A stretch of 64,000 nucleotides of DNA from Micromonospora avicenniae (GCF_900156065.1 NZ_FTNF01000007.1:124001-188000); one strand, 5' to 3'. Shown: positions 36,480-44,780, counted from the stretch's first letter. The notes: generated by a model not told the origin, from the sequence alone. Numbers and translations: made by a program.

Positions 36480-37448
36480 TCAGTCGTGCCCGTGGCCGGG
36501 CCCGCCGTGCTCGGCGGAACCGGTCGGGGCGGGTGGGTTCGGGGCGGGCGGGACGTCTTCGGCGTGCGCGCCGCCGGCCACCACGGTGAACTCGGCGGTG
36601 TGCACCGCGCCGCCGTGCTTGAAGTCGAGGTAGAGCCGGTAGGTGCCGGCGGTGGGCACCTCGGCCAGGAAGGTGACGGCCGGTCCGGGCCGGGTCCGCC
36701 CGTCGCCCGGCTCACCGTCCGGATGGACGTGCAGGTACGCGAGGTCACCCTGGCGCAGCGCCACCAGGTGACCGTACGCGCCGAGGTAGGGCTCTAGGTC
36801 GGTCACCGGAGCGCCGTCGCGGCTGATGGTCAGTGTCAGTTCGGCGGTACGGCCGGGCTGCGGGTCGCCGGCCAGCGTGACGGTGTAGCCGTCGACCGTG
36901 GTGCTGGTGCCGGGCGCCGGTAGCGGCCGGGAAGTCAGCGCGCCGGGCACGGTCACGTCGATGCCGAGCGTCAGGGGGTCGCCCCCGGTGGGAGTGAAGT
37001 CGGCGAACGCCCGCCACACGCCGGGCCCGGCCAGCGGGGAGGCGACCCGCCAGGTGCCGTCCGGCCCGAGTTCGGGGTGCACGTGCCGGAAGCCGGAGAG
37101 GTCGCGGCGCGCGACGATCAGGTGCATCTGCTTGTCGTGCGCCACGTCGTACGCGGTGACCGGGCGGCCGTCGCCCCCGCTGATCTGGAAGGCGAACTCG
37201 CCGGCCGGGGCGGCGACCGGGGTGAGCGTGTAACCGCGGTCGGAGACGAGCAGGCCGCCGGGGAGGTGAGCGGCTGCGGAACCGCCGCCCGGATGATCGG
37301 TATCGCCGTGACCGGCGGTCGCCGTGTCGTCGTGGCGGGATTCGGCGGCCGGGGTGACGGGGCCGGCCACCCGGCCGACCCCGTACGCCGCGCCGAACAC
37401 CGCCGCGAGGCCGAGGGCGAAGCCACTCAGCTTCAAGGGGGCGCTCAC
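36480..37448 (-). CDS. Exported His-rich protein of the copper operon
   Basis: 322 residues from a GTG. An N-terminal hydrophobic segment ([20 protein letters not shown]) acts as a signal or anchor; after it come His/Asp-rich stretches ([20 protein letters not shown], and [10 protein letters not shown] at the end) and beta-rich domains with [12 protein letters not shown] and [11 protein letters not shown]. The HxHP pairs and the His tails could bind copper outside the membrane. It sits between copZ and copA in one operon. I recognise it as a frequent companion of actinobacterial copA but no function is established. Confidence 0.82.
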   Translation of the reverse strand: MSAPLKLSGFALGLAAVFGAAYGVGRVAGPVTPAAESRHDDTATAGHGDTDHPGGGSAAAHLPGGLLVSDRGYTLTPVAAPAGEFAFQISGGDGRPVTAYDVAHDKQMHLIVARRDLSGFRHVHPELGPDGTWRVASPLAGPGVWRAFADFTPTGGDPLTLGIDVTVPGALTSRPLPAPGTSTTVDGYTVTLAGDPQPGRTAELTLTISRDGAPVTDLEPYLGAYGHLVALRQGDLAYLHVHPDGEPGDGRTRPGPAVTFLAEVPTAGTYRLYLDFKHGGAVHTAEFTVVAGGAHAEDVPPAPNPPAPTGSAEHGGPGHGHD

Positions 37449-37479
37449 AGTGGAACCTCGATTCCTGGTCGCCTGCCGC

Positions 37480-37689
37480 TCACTCGTCGACGAGGTCGTA
37501 ACCGGCCTCGTCGACGGCGGCGCGCACCGCGTTGGTGTCCAGCGGACTCTCGCTGGTGACGGTGACCCGGCCGGTGGCCAGGTCGACCTGGACGTCGCTG
37601 ACGCCCGTGACCGCGCCGACCTCGGCGCTGACCGCGCTCACGCAGTGGCCACAGGTCATGCCCTGCACCTGGTACGTCGTGGTGACCAT
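37480..37689 (-). CDS. copZ: CopZ copper chaperone
   Basis: 69 residues, one HMA domain: TYQVQGMTCGHCVSAVSAEV with the GMTCxxC copper site and the usual beta-alpha-beta-beta-alpha-beta layout to DEAGYDLVDE. It carries Cu(I) to CopA and to CsoR. First gene of the copper efflux operon, with GGAGAG before the ATG. Confidence 0.93.
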   Translation of the reverse strand: MVTTTYQVQGMTCGHCVSAVSAEVGAVTGVSDVQVDLATGRVTVTSESPLDTNAVRAAVDEAGYDLVDE

Positions 37690-37712
37690 CGCGTCTCTCC
37701 TTCCATCGCCAG

Positions 37713-37731
37713 CTTATACCCCCTGGGGGTA
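37713..37731 (-). promoter_or_regulatory. CsoR operator over the copZ promoter
   Basis: TACCCCCTGGGGGTA (37717-37731) is a perfect 15-base palindrome of the CsoR type. It overlaps by two bases a minus-strand -10 element TATAAG (37718-37713), so bound CsoR should block copZ transcription until copper is present. Confidence 0.85.
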
Positions 37732-37768
37732 CCAGCCGGGCAGATTTCGGCCCCGGGGCCGGCTCGAA

Positions 37769-37783
37769 TACCGGGCGGGGGTA
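37769..37783. promoter_or_regulatory. Degenerate CsoR-like site
   Basis: TACCGGGCGGGGGTA shows one good half site and one poor one, placed between the two perfect operators. It could allow looping or weak binding. Confidence 0.4.
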
Positions 37784-37805
37784 TCTGGACACTGGGACCG
37801 TACCA

Positions 37806-37829
37806 TACCCCCAGGGGGTAGGCTATCCT
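37806..37829 (+). promoter_or_regulatory. CsoR operator and -10 of leaderless csoR
   Basis: TACCCCCAGGGGGTA (37806-37820) is a perfect palindrome; the -10 TATCCT (37824-37829) follows and the ATG comes seven bases later. The operator fills the -35/-10 spacer, so csoR represses itself. Confidence 0.85.
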
Positions 37830-37836
37830 TGCCGGC

Positions 37837-38133
37837 ATGACCACACCGACGCCGATCCGCGGATACACGGCCAGCAAGGACCAGCTGCTCGCGCGGCTGC
37901 GCCGCATCGAGGGGCAGGTGCGCGGCGTCGAGAAGATGGTCGACGAGGACCGCTACTGCATCGACGTGCTCACGCAGATCTCCGCCGTCCAGGCCGCACT
38001 GGACAAGGTCGCCCTCGGGTTGCTCGACGGGCACGCCCGGCACTGCATGCACGAGGGGGCGGCCGAGGGACGCGCCGACGAGATGGCCACCGAGATGATG
38101 GCCGCGGTCGGCCGGCTCATGAAGCGCGGCTGA
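37837..38133 (+). CDS. csoR: CsoR copper-sensing repressor
   Basis: 98 residues of the CsoR/RcnR all-helical family. LLARLRRIEGQVRGVEKMVD is the conserved DNA-binding helix, and the Cu(I) ligands are Cys41 (YCIDVLTQI), His66 and Cys70 (GHARHCMHEG). Copper binding releases the operators in front of copZ and csoR. Transcript appears leaderless. Confidence 0.95.
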   Translation: MTTPTPIRGYTASKDQLLARLRRIEGQVRGVEKMVDEDRYCIDVLTQISAVQAALDKVALGLLDGHARHCMHEGAAEGRADEMATEMMAAVGRLMKRG

Positions 38134-38161
38134 CCGCGTCCGCTCAGCCGGCGCGCGGTGC

Positions 38162-38225
38162 CCCCGCGATTCACGGCAGGCACGCGGCCGGCCGGCGCGG
38201 AGCGCGCCCCGCGACCCACGGCAGG
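38162..38225. repeat. 19-base direct repeat
   Basis: CCCCGCGATTCACGGCAGG at 38162-38180 returns at 38207-38225 with two changes, between csoR and the convergent CopB-type gene. No gene or clear terminator fits in this gap. Confidence 0.55.
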
Positions 38226-38233
38226 TGCGGCGG

Positions 38234-40291
38234 TCAGCCTGCGTTCGTCGCGCCGAGGCGTACCCGGCGCAGCAGCTGGGCGTTGAGCGCCACCACGATG
38301 GTGGATCCCGACATCAGCACCGCGGCGACGGCCGGGCTCAACGACAACCCGGCCCCGGCCAGCACCCCCGCGGCCAGTGGCAGGGCGACGACGTTGTAGC
38401 CCGCCGCCCAGGCCAGGTTCTGCAGCATCTTCCGGTACGAGGCTCGCGAGAGCCGGACCACGGCTGCCACCCCACGCGGATCGGAGGAGGCGAGCACCAC
38501 CGCGGCGGACTCGATCGCCACGTCCGTGCCGGCCCCGATGGCGATCCCCACGTCGGCCCTGGCCAGCGCCGGGGCGTCGTTCACCCCGTCGCCGACCATC
38601 GCCACGGTCAGCCCACGCCGCCGCAGGTCGGTCACCTTCGCGTCCTTCTGCGCCGGCAGCACCTCCGCGAACACCTCGTCACCGGAGCCGAACCCGAGGT
38701 CCGCGGCGACCGACTCGGCGACCGGCCGGGCGTCGCCGGTGATCATCGCGATGGTCCGTACGCCCTGGGCGCGCAGCTCGACGACCGCCTCGCGCGCCTC
38801 GGGGCGTACCTCGTCGGTGAGCGCCAGCGCACCGAGCACCGTGTCCGGCCGCCGTACCAGGTACAGCACCACCGCACCTCGGGCGGTCCAGCGACCGGTC
38901 GAGTCCCGGAGCACGTCGGGCAGGCGTACGCCCAGCTCGCGTAGGAGCGCCGGCCCGCCGACCGCGTACTCCCTGCCCGCCACGGTGGCCTGCACCCCGC
39001 GGCCGGGCAGGGCCCGGAATCCGGTTGCCGGTGCGGTCCCACCTTGCTCCCCCGCCGCCGCGACGATCGCCCGGGCCATCGGATGCTCGCTGTCGGACTC
39101 GACAGCGGCGGCGAGCCGCAGCAGCTCGTCATGCTCGATGCCGGAAGCGGCCGCCACCTCGGTGACCACGTGCTCGCCGCGGGTCAGCGTGCCGGTCTTG
39201 TCGAACAGCACCGCGTCGACGGTCCGCATCCGTTCCAGCGCCAGCCGGTCCTTGACCAGGATCCCGGACTTCGCGGCCAGCGCGGTGGAGAGCGCGATCA
39301 CCAGCGGGATCGCCAGGCCGAGCGCGTGCGGGCACGCGATGACCAGCACCGTGACGGCCCGGACCACGGCCTCGTCGCCCCTGCCCATGAGCGTCCACAC
39401 CAGCACCGTGACCACGGCGGTGGCCATGGCCACGTAGAACAGGGCCGCCGCGAACCGGTCGGCCAGCAGCTGGGCCCGCCCGCTGGACTGCTGCGCCTCG
39501 GCGACCATGCGCTGGATGCCGGCGAGCGTGGTCCGCTCGCCGACCGCCTCGACCCGGACCCGCAGCGCCGAGTCGGCGGCCACGGTGCCCGCCACCACCC
39601 GGTCGCCGACGGACCGGGGCACCGGCCGGGACTCACCGGTGATCATCGACTCGTCCAGCTCGGCCGCGCCGTCCACGACCCGCCCGTCCGCCGGCACCCG
39701 CCCACCCGGCCGGACCAGCACCACGTCGCCGACCCGCAGGTCGGTCACCGGCACCGGCTCGGTACGGCCGTCCTCCGCGACCCGTTCGGCGCGGTCCGGC
39801 AGGAGCGCGGCGAGTGCCGCCAGCGCGCCACGTGCCTGCCCGATCGCCCGCATCTCCTGCCAGTGCCCGAGCAGCATGATGGTGACCAGGGCCGCCAGCT
39901 CCCACCAGAAGTCCAGGTCGAATGCGCCCAGGCTGGTGGCGAGCGACGCGCCGTAGGCGACGGTGATCGCCATGGCGACCAGCAGCATCATGCCCGGCGC
40001 CCGGTCGCGCACCTCGCGTACGGCGCCGACCAGGAACGGCCAGCCGCCCCACCAGAACACCACCGAGCCGAGCACCGGGCCGACCCAGGTGAGTCCGGGC
40101 GCCTCGATCCGGTAGCCGAACCAGTCCATGACCATGTGGCTGGTGACCACGACCGGCGCGGTGAGTACCAGGCAGAACCAGAACCGCCGGCGGAACATCG
40201 CCGGGTCGTGGCCGGCGTGCCTGTCGTGCCCACCTCTGCCGTGGGTCGGCTCGGATGCGTCCGAAGGATGGTTCGACGGATGTGCGGGCAT
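38234..40291 (-). CDS. CopB-type heavy-metal P-type ATPase
   Basis: 685 residues. The N-terminus is His rich (MPAHPSNHPSDASEPTHGRG, GHDRHAGHDP) instead of an HMA domain, and the membrane metal site is CPH (VIACPHALGLAIP, Cys320-His322), the CopB subgroup linked to Cu2+/Cu+ or silver export. TGES at about 218, DKTGTLTRG with Asp364, SEHPMARAIV and [18 protein letters not shown] complete the pump. No CsoR site is seen upstream. The ATG at 40291 is the first start that keeps only the His-rich tail. Confidence 0.9.
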   Translation of the reverse strand: MPAHPSNHPSDASEPTHGRGGHDRHAGHDPAMFRRRFWFCLVLTAPVVVTSHMVMDWFGYRIEAPGLTWVGPVLGSVVFWWGGWPFLVGAVREVRDRAPGMMLLVAMAITVAYGASLATSLGAFDLDFWWELAALVTIMLLGHWQEMRAIGQARGALAALAALLPDRAERVAEDGRTEPVPVTDLRVGDVVLVRPGGRVPADGRVVDGAAELDESMITGESRPVPRSVGDRVVAGTVAADSALRVRVEAVGERTTLAGIQRMVAEAQQSSGRAQLLADRFAAALFYVAMATAVVTVLVWTLMGRGDEAVVRAVTVLVIACPHALGLAIPLVIALSTALAAKSGILVKDRLALERMRTVDAVLFDKTGTLTRGEHVVTEVAAASGIEHDELLRLAAAVESDSEHPMARAIVAAAGEQGGTAPATGFRALPGRGVQATVAGREYAVGGPALLRELGVRLPDVLRDSTGRWTARGAVVLYLVRRPDTVLGALALTDEVRPEAREAVVELRAQGVRTIAMITGDARPVAESVAADLGFGSGDEVFAEVLPAQKDAKVTDLRRRGLTVAMVGDGVNDAPALARADVGIAIGAGTDVAIESAAVVLASSDPRGVAAVVRLSRASYRKMLQNLAWAAGYNVVALPLAAGVLAGAGLSLSPAVAAVLMSGSTIVVALNAQLLRRVRLGATNAG

Positions 40292-40330
40292 GACACCAAC
40301 ATGCCCCTTCGGCCGCCGATGCGGGTGCCT

Positions 40331-40404
40331 TCGCCGCCACGCGCCGCGACAGTTGCCTGCGCCGACACGCGACGACAGGTGCCTGCGCCGACACGCGCCG
40401 CCAC
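40331..40404. repeat. 26-28 base degenerate tandem repeat
   Basis: GCGCCGACACGCGACGACAG with its extension recurs about 2.7 times (units at 40331, 40359, 40385), each carrying a GACAG-TTGCCT or GACAGGTGCCT core. It lies upstream of the CopB-type gene and could be multiple regulator sites. Confidence 0.6.
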
Positions 40405-40444
40405 ACCGCCGGGGCGCGAACGGGTGCCGGAGCACCCACCTGGT

Positions 40445-40450
40445 TAGCAT
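40445..40450 (+). promoter_or_regulatory. -10 element TAGCAT
   Basis: TAGCAT seven bases before an ATG at 40458: a leaderless promoter pattern for a mini-ORF in front of the YibE/F-like gene. Confidence 0.45.
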
Positions 40451-40457
40451 TCCGACG

Positions 40458-40502
40458 ATGGCTCTCCGGATCGTTCCCCGCGGGGCGGCCCCACGCCGCT
40501 GA
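40458..40502 (+). CDS. 14-residue leader ORF
   Basis: MALRIVPRGAAPRR, stop at 40500-40502. It begins at a leaderless-type start and ends 53 bases before the YibE/F-like gene. Four arginines in 14 residues, including a final pair, suggest a translated leader that could couple translation to downstream expression. No homologue known to me. Confidence 0.35.
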   Translation: MALRIVPRGAAPRR

Positions 40503-40555
40503 ACCGATCGCGCCACCGGTACGTACCCCGCCCCGGAGTCGTTGGGAGATTCGTG

Positions 40556-41917
40556 ATGGGCGCCGAGCACACCCGTCCCACGCCGCCCGCCCCGCCGGGG
40601 GTGCGGCGGGTCCTCCTCGTCACGGTGGTGCCGCTCGTCGTCGCCACCGTGGTCGCCGCCGTGCTGCTCTGGCCGCGGAACGCACCGGAGGTGGACGGTG
40701 GCGGCGACCCGGCCCGGTACCACGGCACCGTCACCCGGGTGGTGAGCGAAGCCTGCCCGAGCCCGGCCGAGACGCCGGAGGACACGCCCGGTGGGCAGCC
40801 GACGCGGTGCGGCACCGTGACCGTACGCGTGGAGAACGGCCCGGCCGCCGGTCAACAGGTCGAGGCACCGATCCCGGAAGGCCCGGGGGCACCCGCTGTC
40901 GAGGCCGGTGACGAGGTGGTCGTGGTGGAGCTGACCGATCCGGCCGACCCGTCGTCGTCGAGTTGGAACGTCGCCGAGCATCAGCGCGGCGAGCCGCTCG
41001 GCTGGCTGGCGCTGATCTTCGCCGCCGCGATCGTCGCGTTCGGCCGGTGGCGGGGCCTGGCCGCGCTCGCGGGTCTCGCCGCGAGCTTCGGCATCCTGCT
41101 CACCTTCGTGCTCCCCGGGATCGGCGCGGGGCACCCGCCGCTGCTGGTCGCCGTGGTCGGCGCCGCGCTGATCATGTTCGTGGTGCTCTACCTGACGCAT
41201 GGTGTGACCGCGCAGACCTCGGTCGCCGTCCTCGGCACCCTCGGCAGCCTGGTACTCACCGGCGTCCTCGGTGCCCTGGCCACCGCCGCCGCCCACCTCA
41301 CCGGGTTCGGCAGCGAGGACGCCCTCACCCTGTCGATGTTCCAGAGCGACGTGGACCTGCGCGGCCTACTGCTGGCCGGGATCATCATCGGGTCGCTCGG
41401 GGTGCTCGACGACGTCACGGTCACCCAGGCGGCCACGGTCACCGAGTTGGCCCACGCGAATCCCGGGCTGTCCCGACTCCAGCTCTACCGGGCCGCGACC
41501 AGGGTCGGCCGCGCCCACATCGCGTCCACCGTGAACACCATCGTGCTCGCGTACGCGGGCGCCTCGCTGCCGCTGCTGCTCCTGCTCACCGCCGACTCGC
41601 GCCCGGTGAGCCAGATTCTCACCAGCGAATTCCTCGCCCAGGAGATCGTCCGCAGCGCGGTCGCGACGCTCGGGCTGATCGCCGCCGTTCCGCTCACCAC
41701 CGGCCTGGCCGCGATCGTCACCACGGCCGGACGGTCCGTCACCGCGCTGGCCGGGGACGAGCCCGCCCCGGTCAGCCCGACCGCTCGCCCCGGATTCGAC
41801 CGGACCGACGTGCTGGAGGCGTTGAGCGCCGCCCGGCCCGGTCCGCCCCCGAACCCACCCCCCGCCGCCTCCGGCGGCCGGCCCGACCCGGACGGGAGAA
41901 CGGACAGCGCATGGTGA
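40556..41917 (+). CDS. YibE/F-like multi-pass membrane protein
   Basis: 453 residues. An N-terminal helix (VLLVTVVPLVVATVVAAVLL), a small exported beta domain (residues about 45-140) and then about seven helices match YibE/F: AFGRWRGLAALAGLAASFGI, VLYLTHGVTAQTSVAVLGTL, and the signature LGVLDDVTVTQAATVTELAH. The family is found in many Gram-positives; transport is suggested but no substrate is proven. The C-terminus is Pro rich and cytoplasmic. GGGAG lies before the start; a GTG one codon earlier is possible. Confidence 0.87.
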   Translation: MGAEHTRPTPPAPPGVRRVLLVTVVPLVVATVVAAVLLWPRNAPEVDGGGDPARYHGTVTRVVSEACPSPAETPEDTPGGQPTRCGTVTVRVENGPAAGQQVEAPIPEGPGAPAVEAGDEVVVVELTDPADPSSSSWNVAEHQRGEPLGWLALIFAAAIVAFGRWRGLAALAGLAASFGILLTFVLPGIGAGHPPLLVAVVGAALIMFVVLYLTHGVTAQTSVAVLGTLGSLVLTGVLGALATAAAHLTGFGSEDALTLSMFQSDVDLRGLLLAGIIIGSLGVLDDVTVTQAATVTELAHANPGLSRLQLYRAATRVGRAHIASTVNTIVLAYAGASLPLLLLLTADSRPVSQILTSEFLAQEIVRSAVATLGLIAAVPLTTGLAAIVTTAGRSVTALAGDEPAPVSPTARPGFDRTDVLEALSAARPGPPPNPPPAASGGRPDPDGRTDSAW

Positions 41918-42218
41918 CACTCCTCAACGTGACCACGCGGGCTCGACGGCGCGATACCTGCGTCACTCGTTACCCAGCGCTATGGCGAAATGACGCTTTT
42001 AGTCGGCATCCGGGCGTAGATCCCCGCGCCGACTCTCAGGTAACCTCGCTGCCGGTTACCGCCGAAGGCGCGCAGCGGCGCCTGCGGTACCACCGCCCAA
42101 TCGCCGTACGGCGAACCGGGAACCCAGGTACCTGGGGTGAATCCGCGTCCGCGGTAGGGGCCACTTCCGCCCCGAACCCGTCAGCTAACCCGGTCGGCGG
42201 TCGACGGAAGGGAACACT
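41918..42218 (+). other. Leader region of the secreted peptidase gene
   Basis: 301 bases between genes. The second half is the c-di-AMP riboswitch (42058-42201) followed by the ribosome site GGAAGGGA. The first 140 bases are A+T richer near 41975-42005 and should hold the promoter, which I cannot place exactly. Confidence 0.6.
42058..42201 (+). ncRNA. ydaO/yuaA c-di-AMP riboswitch
   Basis: Closing stem ACCGCCGA (42058-42065) with TCGGCGGT (42194-42201), 8 bp. Inside are the conserved ydaO segments: GGGAACCCAGGTACCTGGGG then TGAATCC, and CCCCGAACCCGTCAGCTAAC then CCGG. Binding of cyclic di-AMP normally turns expression off. In actinobacteria this switch is known in front of cell-wall hydrolase genes, matching the gene 17 bases downstream. 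Confidence 0.92.
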
Positions 42219-43235
42219 GTGACGGCACCCCTACGCCGCTGGTTGACACCTGTGGTGGCCGTGTTCGCCGCGCTGGCTGTGCTCGCCGGGCCCCTCCCGG
42301 TGTCCGCCGCGCCCAAGCCCGCCACCCCGTCCGGGCACGAGGACGACGATCCTCCGCTGCTCACCGACGTCGTCGAGACGACGAACCGCAACTACACCGC
42401 CGCCAAGGCCAGGCTGGAGAAGTCCAAGAAGCGCCAGCTGCAGCTGGGCCTGGACGTCAAGCAGGCCGAGGCCGAGTTGAGCGCGTTGGCGCCGCAGGTC
42501 GGCCAGATCGCGGCCCAGTCGTACCGCACCGGGCGGATGGGCGCGGTCGGCATGCTGCTGACGAGCAACGACCCGGACTCCTTCGTCGAACGGGTGATGG
42601 GGCTCGACGAGCTCAACATGGTCAACTCGCAGAAGCTCGCCCGGATCAACGAGGTCAAGCACCGCGCCGAGCTCGCCAAGCTAGCCATCGACGCCGAGGT
42701 CCGCGAGCAGCAGAAGCAGGCCGCCGTCATGGCCAAGCAGAAGCGCGAGGCGGAGAAGGCGCTGGCGCTCGTCGGCGGTAAGGGATTCACCGGCGGCCTG
42801 GTCTCGGCCACCTCGCCGGTGGCCAGGATCGGCCCCGGCCGCACCGCCGACGGCGACTGGAAACCGGAGTCGTGCAGCGAGAACGACCCGACCACCTCGG
42901 GCTGCATCACGCCGCGCACGCTGCACGCGTACAAGGAGGTCAAGCGGGCCGGCTTCAACCGGTTCGTCGGCTGCTACCGGCCGGGAGGCCCGTGGGAGCA
43001 CCCGAAGGGGCGGGCCTGCGACTGGTCACTGCAGAAGAGCGGCTTCTCCCCCTGGCACAACGACGACACCCGGATGTACGGCAACAACGTGGCGGCGTTC
43101 CTCATCCGCAACGCCGACCGGCTGGGCATCTACTACGTGATCTGGAACCGGCAGATCTGGTTCCCGGCCACAGGCTGGAAGTCCTACAGCGGCCCGTCCA
43201 ACCACACGGACCACGTACACATGTCGCTCCTCTAG
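42219..43235 (+). CDS. Secreted coiled-coil protein with M15-like peptidase domain
   Basis: 338 residues from a GTG after the riboswitch. Signal peptide to about SAAPKP; a long coiled coil (about 45-185: NYTAAKARLEKSKKRQLQLG, EVKHRAELAKLAIDAEVREQ); then a C-terminal domain (about 205-338) of the ARB_07466/M15-like type with HPKGRACDWS and NHTDHVHMSL, whose His/Asp pattern (HxxGxxxD and HxH) suits Zn-dependent peptidoglycan cleavage. The coiled coil resembles those that tether or inhibit wall hydrolases. Control by c-di-AMP links it to turgor and wall growth. Confidence 0.85.
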   Translation: MTAPLRRWLTPVVAVFAALAVLAGPLPVSAAPKPATPSGHEDDDPPLLTDVVETTNRNYTAAKARLEKSKKRQLQLGLDVKQAEAELSALAPQVGQIAAQSYRTGRMGAVGMLLTSNDPDSFVERVMGLDELNMVNSQKLARINEVKHRAELAKLAIDAEVREQQKQAAVMAKQKREAEKALALVGGKGFTGGLVSATSPVARIGPGRTADGDWKPESCSENDPTTSGCITPRTLHAYKEVKRAGFNRFVGCYRPGGPWEHPKGRACDWSLQKSGFSPWHNDDTRMYGNNVAAFLIRNADRLGIYYVIWNRQIWFPATGWKSYSGPSNHTDHVHMSLL

Positions 43236-43251
43236 CGACCGGCTGGAACGG

Positions 43252-43285
43252 AAAGGGCCGCCCCGCAGTCGCGGGGCGGCCCTTT
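43252..43285. terminator. Bidirectional stem-loop terminator
   Basis: AAAGGGCCGCCCCGC paired with its complement, 15 bp, AGTC loop, ending in TTT: a classic intrinsic terminator between the peptidase and carbonic anhydrase genes. Confidence 0.88.
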
Positions 43286-43331
43286 GCTCTGCCCGGGAGG
43301 TGTGAGCCCGGCGGCGCGGTTGACTACGGGG

Positions 43332-43997
43332 TCAACCCAGCGACGCGGCCGGCGCCGGATCGGAACCGGCAGCGGCGGAGATCTCCCCGGCGACCTGGTG
43401 GACCTCACCGGCCGCCAGCCGGTACGACATGCCGACCACGGCGCACCGCCCGGCCGCGACCTCGGCGGCCAGCACGGCGGAGTTGTCGAGCAGGGCCTCG
43501 ACGGTCTGCGCGATGTGGATGTCGATGATGCGACCCAGGTCGTCGACACCTTCGGCCTCGGCGCGGCGGAGGCTGGGTAGCACGGCGTCCACCACCGCGT
43601 CCAGATGGCCGGGCGGCTGCGTGCCGGTGGCGAGGGACTCCCGGGCCGCCCGCACTGCACCGCACGAGTCGTGTCCGAGCACCACGACCAGCGGCGCATT
43701 CAGCACGGTGACCGCGTACTCGACGCTGCCCAGCACCTCCGGTCCGGTGGTGTGCCCGGCCGTACGCACCACGAAGAGGTCGCCCAGCCCACGGTCGAAG
43801 ATGATCTCAGCGGCGAGGCGCGAGTCGGAGCAGCCGACGATCACCGCGAACGGGTGCTGCTCGTCGGCGAGCGCGGCCCGGTGGCCGGCGTCCTGGTTGG
43901 GGTGGCTCGGGGTGCCGGTGACGAAGCGGTGGTTACCCGCGATCAGCTCGGCCAGTGCCTGCTCCGGACGCAGGATCGGCGCTTCGGGTCCGCTCAT
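43332..43997 (-). CDS. Beta-class carbonic anhydrase
   Basis: 221 residues. The zinc ligands Cys56, His109 and Cys112 and the Asp58-Arg60 dyad appear in VIVGCSDSRLAAE and VVLGHDSCGAV. RTAGHTTGPEVLGSVEYAV is also typical. It interconverts CO2 and bicarbonate in the cytoplasm. No signal peptide. Single gene, terminator shared with the convergent peptidase. Confidence 0.93.
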   Translation of the reverse strand: MSGPEAPILRPEQALAELIAGNHRFVTGTPSHPNQDAGHRAALADEQHPFAVIVGCSDSRLAAEIIFDRGLGDLFVVRTAGHTTGPEVLGSVEYAVTVLNAPLVVVLGHDSCGAVRAARESLATGTQPPGHLDAVVDAVLPSLRRAEAEGVDDLGRIIDIHIAQTVEALLDNSAVLAAEVAAGRCAVVGMSYRLAAGEVHQVAGEISAAAGSDPAPAASLG

Positions 43998-44086
43998 CCC
44001 CGCACCTCGACTTCTCTACGCGATCGAATTGACGACCCACAGTCACCGCCGCGGGTTCCCGATCCACGGTCACACCCACCCGAAGA

Positions 44087-44138
44087 CACGTCAAGGTATA
44101 CGTGATTTGCGTTTCAGGTATTCGCGGACATTCGAATG
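44087..44138. promoter_or_regulatory. A+T-richer divergent regulatory region
   Basis: CACGT-N8-ACGTG at 44087-44104 and the perfect palindrome CATTCGAATG at 44129-44138 lie between the carbonic anhydrase gene and the divergent winged-helix gene. The island is clearly lower in G+C than its surroundings. Confidence 0.4.
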
Positions 44139-44281
44139 GCCCGGCCCGCCGTCGAGCAACGCTCGCCCCGTGATCGGCTCGACCGCGTTGATGTCGCGGC
44201 GTCCCGATGCCCGGACTTCGAGCAACCCGGGTTGACCATGCATCCGCGGATCGATGGAACCGGATGGCCGGGCTCGGGCCC

Positions 44282-44287
44282 TACGAT
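44282..44287 (+). promoter_or_regulatory. -10 element of leaderless winged-helix gene
   Basis: TACGAT, seven bases before the ATG at 44295. This makes the nearby upstream ATG at 44286 unlikely since it lies in the -10 itself. Confidence 0.5.
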
Positions 44288-44294
44288 GACGGCC

Positions 44295-44780
44295 ATGGCG
44301 ACGACCGAAAGCGGGTACGGCAGCCCCCGAAATTGGACTTTCCTCACCAATCACGGACACGTGCTGCTGGCCATCGCCCGCAACCCCACCGCAAGGCTGC
44401 GGGACGTCGCCCACGAGGTGGGGGTCACCGAGCGGGCCGCCCACGCGATCGTCGCCGACCTGGAGGCCGGCGGTTACCTCAGCCGCACCCGGGTGGGGCG
44501 TCGCAACGAGTACACGATCAACCCGGCCGGCCGGTTCCGCCACCCGGCCGAGGCCGACCAAGAGGTGGGTGCCCTGCTCGCCCTCTTCACCGAGCTGCCC
44601 ACCGCCTCCGACGCGGCCGGCACCGGCACGACGGCCGGCAGCCCGGCCCCCACCAGCACGACCGAGGCCAGCCCGGCCCCCACCAGCACGACGGCCGCCA
44701 GCCCGACCGAGGCCGGCGCGAGCGGCACGAGCGGCGCTGGCGGCGCCAGCACCGGGAAGCCCTCGGGCGGGAACGAGTAG
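44295..44780 (+). CDS. Winged-helix protein with Pro/Thr/Ser repeat tail
   Basis: 161 residues. Residues about 12-85 form a winged helix: WTFLTNHGHVLLAIARNPTA, LRDVAHEVGVTERAAHAIVA, DLEAGGYLSRTRVGRRNEYT. This is a widespread actinobacterial MarR-like family of unknown target. The last 60 residues are low complexity (SPAPTSTTEASPAPTSTTAA) made by a 30-base tandem repeat and probably vary between strains. Apparently leaderless. Confidence 0.82.
   Translation: MATTESGYGSPRNWTFLTNHGHVLLAIARNPTARLRDVAHEVGVTERAAHAIVADLEAGGYLSRTRVGRRNEYTINPAGRFRHPAEADQEVGALLALFTELPTASDAAGTGTTAGSPAPTSTTEASPAPTSTTAASPTEAGASGTSGAGGASTGKPSGGNE
44641..44700 (+). repeat. 30-base tandem repeat inside winged-helix gene
   Basis: Two near-identical 30-base units (44641-44670, 44671-44700) starting GCCCGGCCCCCACCAGCACG, with degenerate copies on both sides. 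They keep the reading frame and encode SPAPTSTT units. Confidence 0.8.

Noticed and set aside
40292..41296. N-terminal extension of the CopB-type ATPase to 1020 residues
   Set aside because: It runs antisense through the YibE/F-like gene; the His-rich start at 40291 is complete.
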